Assembly: GCF_000499385.1 (NCBI RefSeq)
Contig: NW_013654354.1
Location: forward strand, 74,501-138,500
Direction: 5' to 3'
Length of the DNA: 64,000 nucleotides
DNA from: Eimeria necatrix
Lineage: Eukaryota > Apicomplexa > Conoidasida > Eucoccidiorida > Eimeriidae
Below are positions 46,908-57,635 of the stretch, in pieces. The first letter of the stretch is position 1, and each line of letters opens with the position of its first letter. Under the pieces are notes generated by a model. It was not told the origin of the DNA. It did not search any database and saw nothing but the letters and a program-made list of their open reading frames with translations. The position numbers and the translations under genes were made by a program.

Positions 46908-48255
46908 AACATCGGCGCTGCATGCAGCTAATTTCGGGGCAGCTGTGGCTGCCGTCTTGTGCAAGTTTGCTGCAGCAAAGCGATCGTAGAGCCCCCCTGT
47001 GCTGCTGCCACTGCTTCCTGACCCCCGACTCTGCTGCAGCTGCCGCTGCTCGCCGTCCTGCGACTCTTGCTGCTGCGGTTGCTGCTGCTGCAACTTTCCT
47101 GGCTGCTGCTGCTGCTGCTGCCGCCCTGCCTGAAAACGAATACGGGCATCCGAGCTCCTGCCATTCGGGAGACAAGAAAAGCCAGCAGCAGGTGGCGCTC
47201 CTTTACTCAGGTCTGCTGCTGTAAGCATATTGAAGGGTCGGGCCAGTTGCTGCTGCTGCAGCTGGAGCTGCTGCTGCTGCTGCTGGAGCAGCAGCTGCTG
47301 CTGCTGCGGCATGGAGCTGCAACTCACGCCGCACATGCTCGCGCTTTCGGGAGTGCTGCTGCTGCTCTCGCTGGAAAAACTATCTATGCTGCGCCGCCTG
47401 CCATTGTTGCTGCAGGGGTCATCTGCGCAAGTGCTGCTGTCACTGAGGCGGCAGCTGCCGCTGCCGCAGCTCGCTGCGCCTTGCTGCTGCTGGTGCTGCA
47501 GCAGCACTGCATGCAGCTTTGGGTCCGCCGAGTCTCGAGACGCCATTAAGCTGCCGCCCAGCCACGGATGCACAGCAGCAGAAGCAACCGGTGCTGCTGC
47601 TGCTGCTCTGGGCGCAGCCCCTGTAGAAGGAAAAGCGGCCCCTATGCTGCTGCTGCTGCTGCTCTGCTGCTGCTTAACTGCAGCTGCAGCTACAGCTTGC
47701 TCCTGGACTTCCTCTAACTTGCATGAAGCCTGAAGGAACCACAGCAGCACCAGCAGGAGCAGCTGACACACATATGCAGCGTGCAGCAAGCTGCTGTGGT
47801 TGCTGCTGCTTCTGGGCTTCTGGCTGCTGCTGCTGCTGAAGAGAAGGGATATACCTGTCTAACAGGGTATGGCCCAGCTGCAGCTGCTGCTGCTCCCGTA
47901 TCCGCTGCAGCACGGCCGCCGTCCCGAACAGCCCACGCTGCAGCAGCCGCAGCAGCACCCAGCAGCAGCAAAAACATTAAGCGAAGTGGTGGTGGCAGTA
48001 GCCACCACAGCAGCAAAAGAACAGTGACACCAATGAAACACATGCAGCAGCAGCAGCAGCAGTAGTAGAAACAGCAGCAAGCACGCTGCAGCAGAACTTG
48101 AGCAGAGGCAAGCAACAGCAGTAAGCAGCAGCAGCAAGCAGCAGCACGGGGTTGAGAGCCTACAGGCCAGCTGCTGCTTTAGTCCCTGCAACTTGTGCAG
48201 TGTGTCTTCAAGGGCTCCCTCGCCTGCACGCGGCAGGGCCCCCCGCGGGTTCGCC

Positions 48256-48286
<31 letters not shown>

Positions 48287-49048
48287 AAGCCCCATCAGCA
48301 GCAGCCCGGTACTCTGCAACAGCAGCAAAACACAGAGAGCACAGCAAGTAGGCGTCAGTGGAAGTGCGCTGTGGACACGGTGGCCACGAACTGCCGGGCT
48401 GCTGTCGCTACTGCTGCTGCTGCTGCTGCAGCACTGTAAGCGGCATCAGCAGCAGCGGGAGCAGCAGATGACACTGGGGAGGCAGCCGGCTGTCTGACCT
48501 CTAATGGAACTGCGCATTGCCTCTGCTGCCGCTGCAGTCGCGCGCTGTTGCTGCTGCTGCATACTCTGCTGCTGGGCGTGATCCTGCTGCTGCGCACGGG
48601 CCTGCAGTAGCTGCTGCAGCTCCTTGTCGCAGCCGTCAAGCCACCGCTGCAGTTCTCGCTGCTGCTCCTTCAAGTGCCCGCGCTGCTGCACTGCCATTTC
48701 TGCTGGGGCTGCTGCTGCGGCTGCGGAGGAGCTAACGCTCTAAAAACGCTGTGTGAAGTTGGCCTACTCAAAGAGGCGCAGCCCGCGTCTCTGCTGCTGC
48801 AGGCAAGCTGCAGCAGCCGAGGCAGGATGTGGGCCGGGGCCAGCAGCTGCTGCTGCCGTAGGGGTGTGAGCTTGGTTTAAGTTCTGTGCTGCTTCAGCAA
48901 ATGCTGCTGCTGCACGGACGAGGTTGGCGGCCGGTTTGTAGGGCAGCGACTGGGACGGCCCGGCCCCCCAGTGGCAGGCAGGAAGCTGCTGCTGCTGCAG
49001 CAGCAGCAGCAACGGGACTCCCGCGATATTTCCTGTTGCTGCGGCCAC
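44004..49048 (-). CDS. Gln/Ala/Ser-rich protein with SH3-like domain
   Basis: Minus strand. Clear parts: last exon 44292-44004 (stop TGA), large exon about 47729-44515, and upstream pieces near 47960-47860, 48340-48170, 48473-48380, 48740-48499 and 49030-48770. The 5' end and some junctions are not resolved. Upstream exons carry a coiled coil (HLKEQQRELQRWLDGCDKEL). The big exon is about 1,070 residues of poly-Gln, poly-Ala and Ser. Near its end comes a compact segment, LLRCHRGERVEVYVHHKSGW then LYGG; after an intron (44514-44293) the next exon continues KGWFPFYLL. Together these match an SH3 fold: a GERVEV strand, the conserved W of the HKSGW strand, and GWFP with an aromatic before the last strand. 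The ALYDY start is replaced by LLRCHRG. SH3 domains bind Pro-rich or other peptides, so a scaffold role is inferred. Nearby LQWCWGGELLLDD may be a partial second such unit. Confidence 0.7.
46866..46907. repeat. (CTG)n tract coding poly-Gln on the minus strand
   Basis: About 14 CTG-type triplets, interrupted by one TTG, read as a glutamine run in the SH3-like gene. Similar tracts are spread over the whole exon. Confidence 0.9.
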
Positions 49049-49239
49049 AGCACAGCAGAAATCGCTGCTGCAGCTGCTTCAGTTGCAGCAACTGCAGCAG
49101 CCTTTGTGCAGACTATAGAAAGATAGAGAGAATGATCCGACACGGCAGACGGGTCCTGCTGCCGTTCGCGCTGCTGCTGGTGCTGTAACTACGAAGAAGG
49201 TACAGACGCAAGACAGAATAGAAGGTGTTAGGACAGGTG

Positions 49240-49576
49240 AGAAGCCTGCGCTGAATTGCAGAGCCGCTCGGGCGGAGGCAGCTGCTGCTGACGCCAGAGC
49301 AGCAGCAGCAGCAGCAGCAGCAGCGGCAGCAGCAGCAGCAGCACAGCAGCAGCAGCTGCTGCTGCGGCTTTTGGGGGTAGGCGACGAAACGTAAAAGGAG
49401 ACGTAGATGGCCTGACGTAAGCATTAGATGTTTAAATTTCCTTCTTCAACTACTTATTTGGCGCCCAATATACAGTTTCCCAGCTGCAGGAAGAGGAGCA
49501 GCAGCTGCACCAGCAGCAGCTCGGAGTCGAGGCTGCATGGGAACGATCAGTGACCGTTGGGGGCTAAGGCAAAGCC
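49240..49576 (+). other. possible short plus-strand exons in the divergent region
   Basis: A plus-strand alanine/glutamine run (about 49258-49371) ends at GGG/GTAGGC. In matching phase, an acceptor TTTCCCAGCTGCAG leads into a short exon (49496-49576) reading EEEQQLHQQQLGVEAAWERS and ending in TAA. No start exon was found. It may be a small gene, an antisense transcript or chance within repeat-rich DNA. Confidence 0.25.
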
Positions 49577-50088
49577 TTAGCGTTTCCTCCCTAACCGAAA
49601 TTCTTCTCTTCCCTTGAGCTAATGAAGGTTAGCTCAAATGGGCTGTTTATGGTCTGTGACACCTGCTACACTTGCTGCTGCTCCCGTAGCTGCAGCTGCT
49701 GCTCACTCAGGGGGGTCAGGCGCACAGAGGGACTGCCGGGATTCCCCTTTTATCCCGTGTTCTCCCCTTTTTGTGGGGCCCCAAGTTCTCTGTGCAGCAA
49801 ATTAGGTTTTTAATGACTCAAAGAAGCAGTGCCTTGCATGTGAAAACCGCTGCAGCAGCAGCTGGAACCCCGAGAGAGACACGCAACCTAGCTGCGAGGC
49901 AGCACGGCTGCAGCAGCTGCCGCTTGTACTGGTGCCTCCAGCCCGCAGACAGCACTTACATTCAGTCTCTTTTAGAGTGCTGCGTTTTTGCTGCAGTGAG
50001 CAGCAGCAGCAGCAGCAGCTCACTGGCCGCGCAAGCCACCGCTTGACTCACCTCATCGAGACAGAGGCGCAGCAGCAGCTCGTTCCTC
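49577..50088. other. probable promoter region of the thioredoxin-fold gene
   Basis: About 500 bases upstream of the ATG at 50089. It contains short CAG runs and a pyrimidine-rich stretch (49590-49620). No defined element was recognised. Confidence 0.4.
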
Positions 50089-52095
50089 ATGGAGCAGCGG
50101 CACAAACAGCTGCCATTTTCTGCTGCATTAAGACGGAAAGAATATCAGCAGCAAGTGCGCGAGCAAGAGAGGTTGAAATCAACAGCACCCACGCACGCAG
50201 CACCGCCTCTCAAGCAGCAGCAGCAGCAGCAGCAAGCCGAAGGCCAAGCCCATCCAGCAGCCGTGCTGACTCCCCGGAACCAGCCACAGCTGCCGCAAGG
50301 CTGCCTGCTTCAGCTTCCGCAGGCCAAGCAGCAGCAGCAGCAACCGCTGCAGCGAGAGCCGCAGCGCAGCCTACGCCGCTCTGTATCGTCAGGGTCACCT
50401 CCGGGCCGCTCCCCCATAAGGCCAGCAGCAGAGGGCCCCACCAGAGAAGATAATTGCCAGCATAAAGGGGCTTTTTGCCTCTTAAATACACCAGAAGACC
50501 CGGGAAATAAAGTATTGAAGAAGGGGTCCCCAGCTCCTCCATCTTGGGAGTTTACAAGAGCTGCACGCGCCTGCCGCAGCAGCAGCAGCAGCAGCAGCAG
50601 AAAATGCAAGGATGCCAGCCGCAGCGGCAGATATGCGGCAGAGGTGCGAGGCCAAGCAGCAGCGTCCACTGGGGTGGCGAGAGTTGCTGCCACTGTTACT
50701 CCTGCTGCTGCTGCAGTAAGACTGTGCAGCAGAGAATCCCAAAGGCCCCAACTTGCGTCCCGCAGCTCATTAAGGCTACAAAATAGTGAGCAGCAGCTGC
50801 AGCAAAGACAACGCAGCCTGAGTGCGCTTGGACGGCCTCTTCGTGAGTCCTCTCAAGTCTGCCTGCAGGGTCGCTTGCTGCTGCGGCTGCAGACAGCCCA
50901 GCAGCAAAGCCAGCAGCAGCAATGGCAGCAGCAGCAAATGCTTCGCCAGCGGCGTAGCTGGAGCGTGGCATCTTTGCTGCCTCTCAAAAAAGAAGCTGCT
51001 GGGGGCCTGCAATGCCTGCGTGCGCGTTCGCTGGCTGCGGCCCGGCAGCAGCAGCAGCAGCTTCCAGCGCTGCAGCGACCGTTGTCATTCCAAGAGGAGC
51101 TGCTGCTGCTACGGCGGCTGTGGGAAGCAAACCATGCTGTGGCAACAGCAGCACAGCGACAGGTAACGCAGCGATCCCAACAGCAGCAGCGGCAGCATCC
51201 GCAGCAGCAAACAGACGTGGTCAATACGCTGCTTCTGCAACAGGTATTAGAGGAAAAGACGGCTGAGTCCACCCGCGCAAGGAGACAATTACTGCTGTTG
51301 AGGCAGCTTCAACACCAAAGGACGAAGCTGGAGCTGCTAAGACGACAGCAGCAACGCTGCAGCAGGAAGCTGACACAGAAGCTGGCACCAGCAGCGCTGC
51401 GGTGGTGGGGCACCAGCAGCAGCAGCAGCAGCAGCAGCGGCAACGCGGGAGCAGAGAAAAGTGGAAAGGGGCCGCCTGAGTGTTTGCTGACGGGCATTTT
51501 AGAGGGGCCTCACTTACCCATAGAGGGAGAGCTTTGGCTGCGGCGGCTGCACTGGGAGTTGAGTCTTGAGATTAGACAGTGGCAGCAGCGGCAGAGCAGC
51601 GGCAGCGGCAGCAGCCGCAACGGAAGACAGGTGGCCACTTTGCTGCAGCTCATCAAGAAGAAGTGCGTGAAGAGACGCAGAAAGAAAGAGAAGCAGTTGA
51701 GACGGCAGACACTCTCGAGCTTTCACAGGGCGAGGCGCCAAATGACGCTGTGGGCCAGCAGCAGCAGCAGCAGCAGCAGGAGCTGGTTTACCCTGTATGC
51801 ACACCACAGGGTAGTGAGCACACCAGAATCGGGGGAGGTCAGAATCTTATCATCTTCAGCAACCTCATGGCAGCAGCAGAACGCAGCTGTTGAGCCCTTC
51901 GAGCTCTTTTTCGACTCCTGCAGCAGCTCAGATGGCAGCGAAGAGCTGCAGCAGCCGCAGCAGCAGCAGTCCAGGGCTCAGAACAAGCAGCAAAAAAAGC
52001 AGCTCCACCGTTTGCTGCTGCGGCAGTGGAGCCTACGGAAGCCTCGAGCGAGCGATGCTGAAACAGCTCCTGCGCTAGTTGCAGCAGCAGAAACC

Positions 52096-52126
<31 letters not shown>

Positions 52127-55100
52127 AACCAGCGAGCACGCACTCCAACAGCGGGCAGCTGCATGGGTGCAGCGGCCCGCGCCCAGCCGCAGCTAATATC
52201 CTGCACACGAGTGAAGACAGGGGCAGCAGCCCGAGTGCTGCTGCTGCTGCTCCTAAAGCCAACCCTGTGTTCTCTGAGGTGCTGCGTAAGGCAAGTTGCC
52301 AGACATGCAGGCTGCGTCTGCTGCCCACTTGCTTTTGTGTGTCTGCCTGTGTGGGGCTGTCTTCACCTGCTGCTGTGGGCTTGCCGTTGCTGCTGTGAGA
52401 GCTGCCGGCGCTGGGCCGGCTGCGGCTCTCGCTGCTGCTGTTGCTGCTGCTGCGCAGGGTGGGAAGCATCTTAACGCTGCTTTCTTTTACCGGCTTGCAG
52501 CTGTTTGCTGCAGCTAATTGTTTTCTCTGGCTGCTCTGCCGTGGTGCTTCTTTGCTGCAGCTGCGACTGCACCTTCAAAGAGGGTCACGGCGGCAGCTGC
52601 TGCAGGAGCAAATGCAGCAGCAGCAGCAAAGGCTGCGGCAAATGCTGCTGGAGGAAAGATACCTCGCCTTAGACAGACACGGCACTTCAGCTGACGCCGC
52701 GCTTCTCGCCTGGAGGGGTGCGCAACTGGCTCACGAAATCTTCGTCAGGCAGCAGCAGGTGCAGCAGCAGCAGCAGCAGCGTGAGCGGCAGAAACAGCAG
52801 CAAAAGCAACTGCAAGAGCAGCCTCCGCAGCAGCAAGAGTGGCAGCAGCCGCAAGACTGTTTCCTGATAGAACCAGGAACGGATGGCACACCGCCTGGCA
52901 GCAGTAGCACGAGCAGCAGCAACGAGAAGCCTGACTGCAACACGCAGTGCCTTGGCGAGAAGCCTGAGAGGGGCGGCTGCTGCAGCAGCTGCAGCCGTTG
53001 CTGCAGCAGCTCAGTAGGCAAAAGCAGGGGCCACAATTGGCGAAGCTCAAGGTCCTTATCGTATGACTTTCCTCGCAAGCACCGGCGCCCCCTGAGCAGC
53101 CTCCGCAGTTTGCCTGTGGGAAGCAGCAGCTCTTTTTGGGGCCGCCGGCGCCGCAGCAGCAACCAGCGCAGCAGCAGGGACAGTAACTTCTGCAGAGGCA
53201 GCAGCAGCAACGCGGATAGTGTGCTGCCACCGTATGTGCGCAGTTTGCTGGATGCAGGCAAAGCTTGCGCCAGGCTGGATGAACTTCAGGTCGAGAGGGC
53301 ATGGAGCAGCAAGAGCTACAGCTTCAGCAGCAACAACGGCTGCAGCAACAGCAGCAGCAGCAGCTGCTGCTGCCACAGAAGCAACTGCAGCAGCAGCAGC
53401 AGCAGCAGCCACTGCGGCTGTGGGAATGAGGGACGCGATCGTGAGGGCATTTTAAACAAATCGGCTTCATTCAAGGATGCGCTGCTGTTGCCCATTAACT
53501 GGGCACGAAGACTGACTAATATGGGCAAGAAGGAGTCGTACGGAAGAGGCGCAGCAGCAGCAGCAGCTTCCCATAAGCTGCCGCCGCTGCAGCAGCAGCA
53601 GAGTCGACCGCCTGCAGACGAACTTGGGCTGTCAGCAGACAGCTGCAGCACTGGACTGCAGCACCAGATGCCAGATGCAGAGCTGCAGCACCAGCAGGAA
53701 GTCTCTAGCGGGCTGCACGAGGAGGCGCAGCAGCAGCAGCAGCCAGAGCAGCAAGAGCAGCAGCAGCAGCAGCACCCAAAACAGCAGCAGCAGCAGACAG
53801 AAGCCACAGCAGAGCGAACCTGGGGGGACGCAGCTCTCACCCTGCTAAAAGCCATCTTCGAGCTGCACCGCGCAGGACCACAGACCCAGGGGCTGCAGTT
53901 GCCGCAGGCGGAAGCAGATGGCTCTTTGCTGCACTTGCTGCAGCTGCAGGAGGCAATCGTGCGGGAGCTCGTGCACTTGCGCCAGCAGCAGCAGCAGCAA
54001 CAACAACAACAAGAACAACAGAGGCAGCTGCAGCAGAAGCAACCACAAGTCAAGATTCCACTTGCAGGACCTAGCAGACGCAGCAGCATAAAGAGCCTAT
54101 TCTCTTTTCCTGCTATCTTTCGGCGGGGCAGCAGCAACAAAGAGGAGCTGCCTGCAGCAGCAGCAAAAGCAGCGGCTCCCTCCCACGTGGTAGCCACAAG
54201 CACGACTTCGAGCCTCCACGCGGCTTCCCTTCAACGAAGCAGCAGCTGCAGCAGCAAAGGCAGGAGCAGCATCAGCAGGAACAGCAGCAGCTGCAGCAAA
54301 GGCTGCAACGACGCCACTACAACTGCTTTCTTCGAGAGCCCTTTGCCGGAGGTGGGCGGTCGGTGCGCTGCTGGTGTGCACGCAGGGTGCTGCCGTGTCT
54401 GGGGTGGTGCTGCTGCTACTGCTGCTGCTGCTGCTGCAACTGCAGCAGTTTGCTTTGCTGTTTCTGCTGCTGCTGGCATTTCTTTGGGGGCCCTTGCTTT
54501 TGCCCTGCTTGCAGGTGCTGCTCATAGGAGATACCCTCGCTGTGAGCCGAAGGGCCCACAGAGAGTCGCAGCAGCTAGCAGCACTTTTGGACTGCAAAGG
54601 AGTTCCCTATTTGTTTATAGACACCAACGCGGCTGCTGCACAGGGTAAAGCACAGCGAGCTGCCCCGCATAGCAGCTGCTCTTAGGAGGGCCCCCCCGGG
54701 TCACTTGAGCTTTTAGGGGGCCCCGGGGCCTCCTTGCTTTACTGCTGCGCCCTTGAGTGCCTCATAGTTAAGGAGTGGGCTGGGCCAAAGAGGGCACCAT
54801 TTGCTGAGCTCGAGCTGCTGCTGCTGCGTCTGCTACTGCTTTGCTGCAGCTTTGGGCACCCATGACGGGGTTCTCCTTGGCCGTCTCCGCCAGCAGCAGC
54901 GGCTGCTGACTCCCGAAGCCGCAGGGGGGCCCCCCAGCGAGGTTGCTGGGTCTGGGGGCCCCTGGGGGAAGCTGGGGGGGCCCAGGCGTGGCCCCAGCAA
55001 GGCCAGAACAAGGGGTTAGTAAGGCCTGGGGCTGGGGGACAGGGGTTTGCTGCTGAGGGTTTGGTGCTTCAGGCATTTGCTGTTGCTGAACTTGCGCTGC

Positions 55101-55306
55101 TGTACTGCACACTGCGGTGCCGCCTGCTGCTGCGTGCTTCTGCTGCTGCAGCTTCGGCAGCAGCTGCAGCAAGCGCGGCTGCCGGGCCAGTGCCCCCCCA
55201 GCTGCTTATTGATGGGGCCCCTCTTGGGACTGCTGCAGAAGTGCTGGAGTTAGAAGAAGAGGGTTTTCTTGGTGGGCAGCTGTTTGTGCTTGGGGTCTCG
55301 AGCTAG
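50089..55306 (+). CDS. basic Gln/Ser-rich protein with C-terminal glutaredoxin/SH3BGR-like domain
   Basis: Proposed exons: 50089-52285, about 52500-54351, 54515-54644, 54850-55014, 55152-55306 (TAG). The first intron's acceptor is not fixed; the others agree in phase. The first 1,300 or so residues are basic, Arg/Gln/Ser/Leu-rich with coiled-coil stretches (LLLRQLQHQRTKLELLRRQQ) and CAG-coded tracts. The last three exons encode a small fold: a strand VLLIGDTLAVS, a helix RRAHRESQQLAALLDCKG, a strand VPYLFIDTN, a variable insert, then VPPQLLIDG, GTAAEVLELEEEGFLGG. This order is that of the glutaredoxin/SH3BGR thioredoxin fold, including the cis-Pro-like VPPQ loop and the GG-then-helix end. The redox CxxC is absent, as in SH3BGR proteins, so a binding rather than redox role is inferred. 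The insert between strand 2 and the cis-Pro loop is unusually long and Gly/Pro-rich. Confidence 0.7.
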
Positions 55307-56012
55307 GGGTTTATCCAGTAGAAACAAATTGGCTTTTTTTTGAGTTGTTTACTTTCAAATACTTTTTGAAAGCGATTTTTATCAAGATTTGATGACTTAG
55401 TTGGACCACGCAATGGTTGAGATAATGGGAAGTAGATTAATTAGTTTTAATCTTTTCAATTTTTTGCAGGTGCGCAGCATATCATTAGTATTCATGTTTG
55501 GCTGTCGCTGCTGTGCTGCTTTGTACTGCTTGCTGCTTGAGCTTGCTGCTGCTGCTTGCTGTTTGCTGTCTGCTGCTGCTGCTTGCTGTTCCTTCGTGCT
55601 CCTTCTGGCTGTTGTTCCTTCATGCTGCTGCTGCTTGCTGTTGCTGCTGCTTACTGCTTGCTGCTGCATGCCAAGGCTAAATGCGTTCTTGGCTTCTGTC
55701 GCAACAGCACTTCTAGAATCTGTGCTGCCTTAGAGTCACCTCTAGAGCCCATAAGGCCAAAAAAATTAAATATATTTCTTTTTTGCTGTTGGAATTGATG
55801 GTGCCAGAGCATCCATTTTAGGCCATTTGAAATATCTTGCTGGAATGGGGTTAGGGCTTGGCGCGGGATGCTGCCTAAGGATTTGGGGTTTAGGGTTTAG
55901 GGTTTAGGGTTTAGCACCTGATTGTTTCTTTGCTTGCAGACAGTATTCTCAACCGCATCCGATGCCCGCGCTGCCTTTGTGTCCGACTTAGCGCAGTTCT
56001 CTGCAGCAACAA

Positions 56013-56047
<35 letters not shown>

Positions 56048-56149
56048 ACAGCAACAAGCACCAAAGGTGCCTTCAGTGCGGGTGTCGTTTGAGGCCCGTC
56101 GTGCTGGGAAGCGTCAGACCAGCTGCAAGGCTGCGGTGGGTGTACAGGT
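55307..56149. other. intergenic or intronic repeat-rich stretch
   Basis: Begins with AT-rich sequence, then a CTGCTTGCTG-rich patch (55500-55680) with no convincing frame, then the telomere-like array at 55884-55914 and a strong acceptor TTTGCTTGCAG at 55930-55940. The sequence after that acceptor is open in three frames at once because of CAA/CAG repeats, one of them with CPRC and CLQC pairs; the true frame could not be decided. Confidence 0.5.
55884..55914. repeat. interstitial telomere-like repeat
   Basis: Four tandem GGGTTTA units (GGGTTTAGGGTTTAGGGTTT and onward), the reverse complement of AAACCCT. This is the plant/apicomplexan-type telomere repeat, here well inside the window and not followed by subtelomeric sequence. 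Confidence 0.95.
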
Positions 56150-56154
56150 GAGCA

Positions 56155-56906
56155 GCAGCAGCAGTGGCAGCAGTAGAAGCAGCAGTAGAAGTAGCAAGAG
56201 CAGCAACAGTAGCAGCAGTAGTACCAGCAGCAGCAACAGCAGTAGTGCCAGCAGCGGCAGAAGTAGCAGCGGCAACAGGACCATCAACAGAACCGGCATT
56301 CGCACGAGCAAAATCAGCAACAGCAGCGACAGAAGCAGATGCAGCAAAGCCACAGAGACAAATTGTTGTTAAGAATATGCTCGAGGCAGACATTGCTGCT
56401 GCTGCCTTTGCAGAGGAAGACTTCTGGGGCAACCGGCCGCCTGCAGCAGCAGGCGAGCCGACGCGGTCTCAGGTGCGCAGCGCAGCAGCAGCAACGCGGA
56501 CTGAAACAGCAGCAACAGGAAAGGCCTTAGGATCACGCGAGCGCTGCCTTTGCTGCTGCTGCTGCTGCAGCAAAGCACTTTGAGCCACTTTGGGGGTGTT
56601 TTTGCTATGCTGCAGCAAGGCACATTTATGCAACTTTGTGGTGTTTTTGCAGCTTTCTTGAGCTCCCCAGGAAGCTGCCTGTACTGCGGGGGGCCTCGTG
56701 GTACCAGCAGCTACAGCAGCAGCAGCAGCAGCAGCAGGGCAGCAGCAGCAACAAGCAGCTCAGAAACAGCTGATATAGTTGGAAGCAGCACCCCGGGCAA
56801 ACAGGCTGTTAGTGAGACTTTCCAATTAGGGGCTGGCCCTCAATTGCCCGTCTATGGCGCCTGTCTGGCCTCCTCTCTTGGAGGGCGAAGCAGCAGCGTG
56901 CGTTCG

Positions 56907-56958
<52 letters not shown>

Positions 56959-57635
56959 GGCCGCAGAAGTGCCAAGAGACGAAGAGGCATCCCATGAGAG
57001 GGGACAGTTTAGCAGTACTTCGGTGCTTCCGCTGCGGCTTTGGAGCAGCCGAAGCAGCAGCATGTTCTCTGTTGGGGCTTTGCTGCCTCCCATTGCCTTC
57101 TTGCGCGGCCTGCGGTCTGCAGCGTACGTCTGGCCCCTGACTGCCCTTTTTGCGCGTTTTGCATCTTTTGTGTTTTTTGTGTCATTTGACTTTAAAGGAA
57201 ATGGCAACAAAGGCGCTTCAGCGCTTGGCCTGAAGCTCTTTCTCTGTGTCTTCGTGCTGCTGCGACGGCCCCGGTGCTGCTCTCCGGGCGTTGCAGCGCG
57301 CTGCGGTGTACGTACACTGGAACTAGTGTGCACATGCCAGGCTGGGGCTGTTGAGCGTGTGTGCTGCTGCTGCAGCAGGAAACCGCTACGTGTGCAGGAG
57401 CCCTTGTTGTGATGAGGGAAAGCCAGAGACTACGCGCCCGACGGAAGACAGAGCCGAGGCTGTTGAGGGGCCTCACAGTTTCTGTCCGAAAGTGTGGCTG
57501 CCTGTGCTGCAGCAGAGCTGCTGGCAGCAGCAGGGGCGTTTCTTGTGCCCTCGCTGTGGGCTTTTTCCCGGCAGTGTGGGCCAGCCAGCGGCCAGTTCAT
57601 CTGCGGATCGGGGAGAGAGTTCTCTCGCAAGCTAG
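56155..57635 (+). CDS. Cys-rich protein, candidate TFIIH subunit p34/Tfb4
   Basis: Three exons fit in phase: about 56155-56472 (5' end unresolved), 56571-57123, 57376-57635 (TAG). The first is Ala/Val-rich and ends in KPQRQIVVKNMLEADIAAA. The second starts QSTLSHFGGVFAMLQQGTFM then QLCGVFAAFL, close to the Tfb4 pattern of LQQA-xx-TGGxY followed by a helix ending YLxxxFL. After a Ser/Ala/Gln insert come Cys pairs (RCFRCG, ACSLLGLCC, SCAACG) in the order of the Tfb4 zinc-binding C-terminus. The third exon adds more Cys pairs (YVCRSPCC, FLCPRCG), which is more than Tfb4 needs. Tfb4 is a core TFIIH subunit in transcription initiation and nucleotide-excision repair. The upstream vWA half was not found, so the identity is tentative; another zinc-ribbon protein is possible. 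Confidence 0.45.
56903..56960. repeat. near-pure (CAG)n tract coding poly-Gln
   Basis: About 17 CAG/CAA triplets in frame between the two Tfb4-like parts of the Cys-rich gene. Confidence 0.95.

Noticed and set aside
44810..47549. Many plus-strand Leu/Cys/Ala-rich frames opposite the SH3-like gene
   Set aside because: They arise from reading CTG repeats on the other strand; only the minus strand has continuous non-repeat protein segments.
55884..55914. Chromosome end
   Set aside because: Only four repeat units occur, and coding sequence with introns continues on both sides.
55940..56150. Sirtuin-like or other zinc motif (CPRC ... CLQCG ... LRPVVL)
   Set aside because: Three frames are open through the CAA/CAG run, the Rossmann and NAD motifs of sirtuins are absent, and the following sequence does not continue the family pattern.
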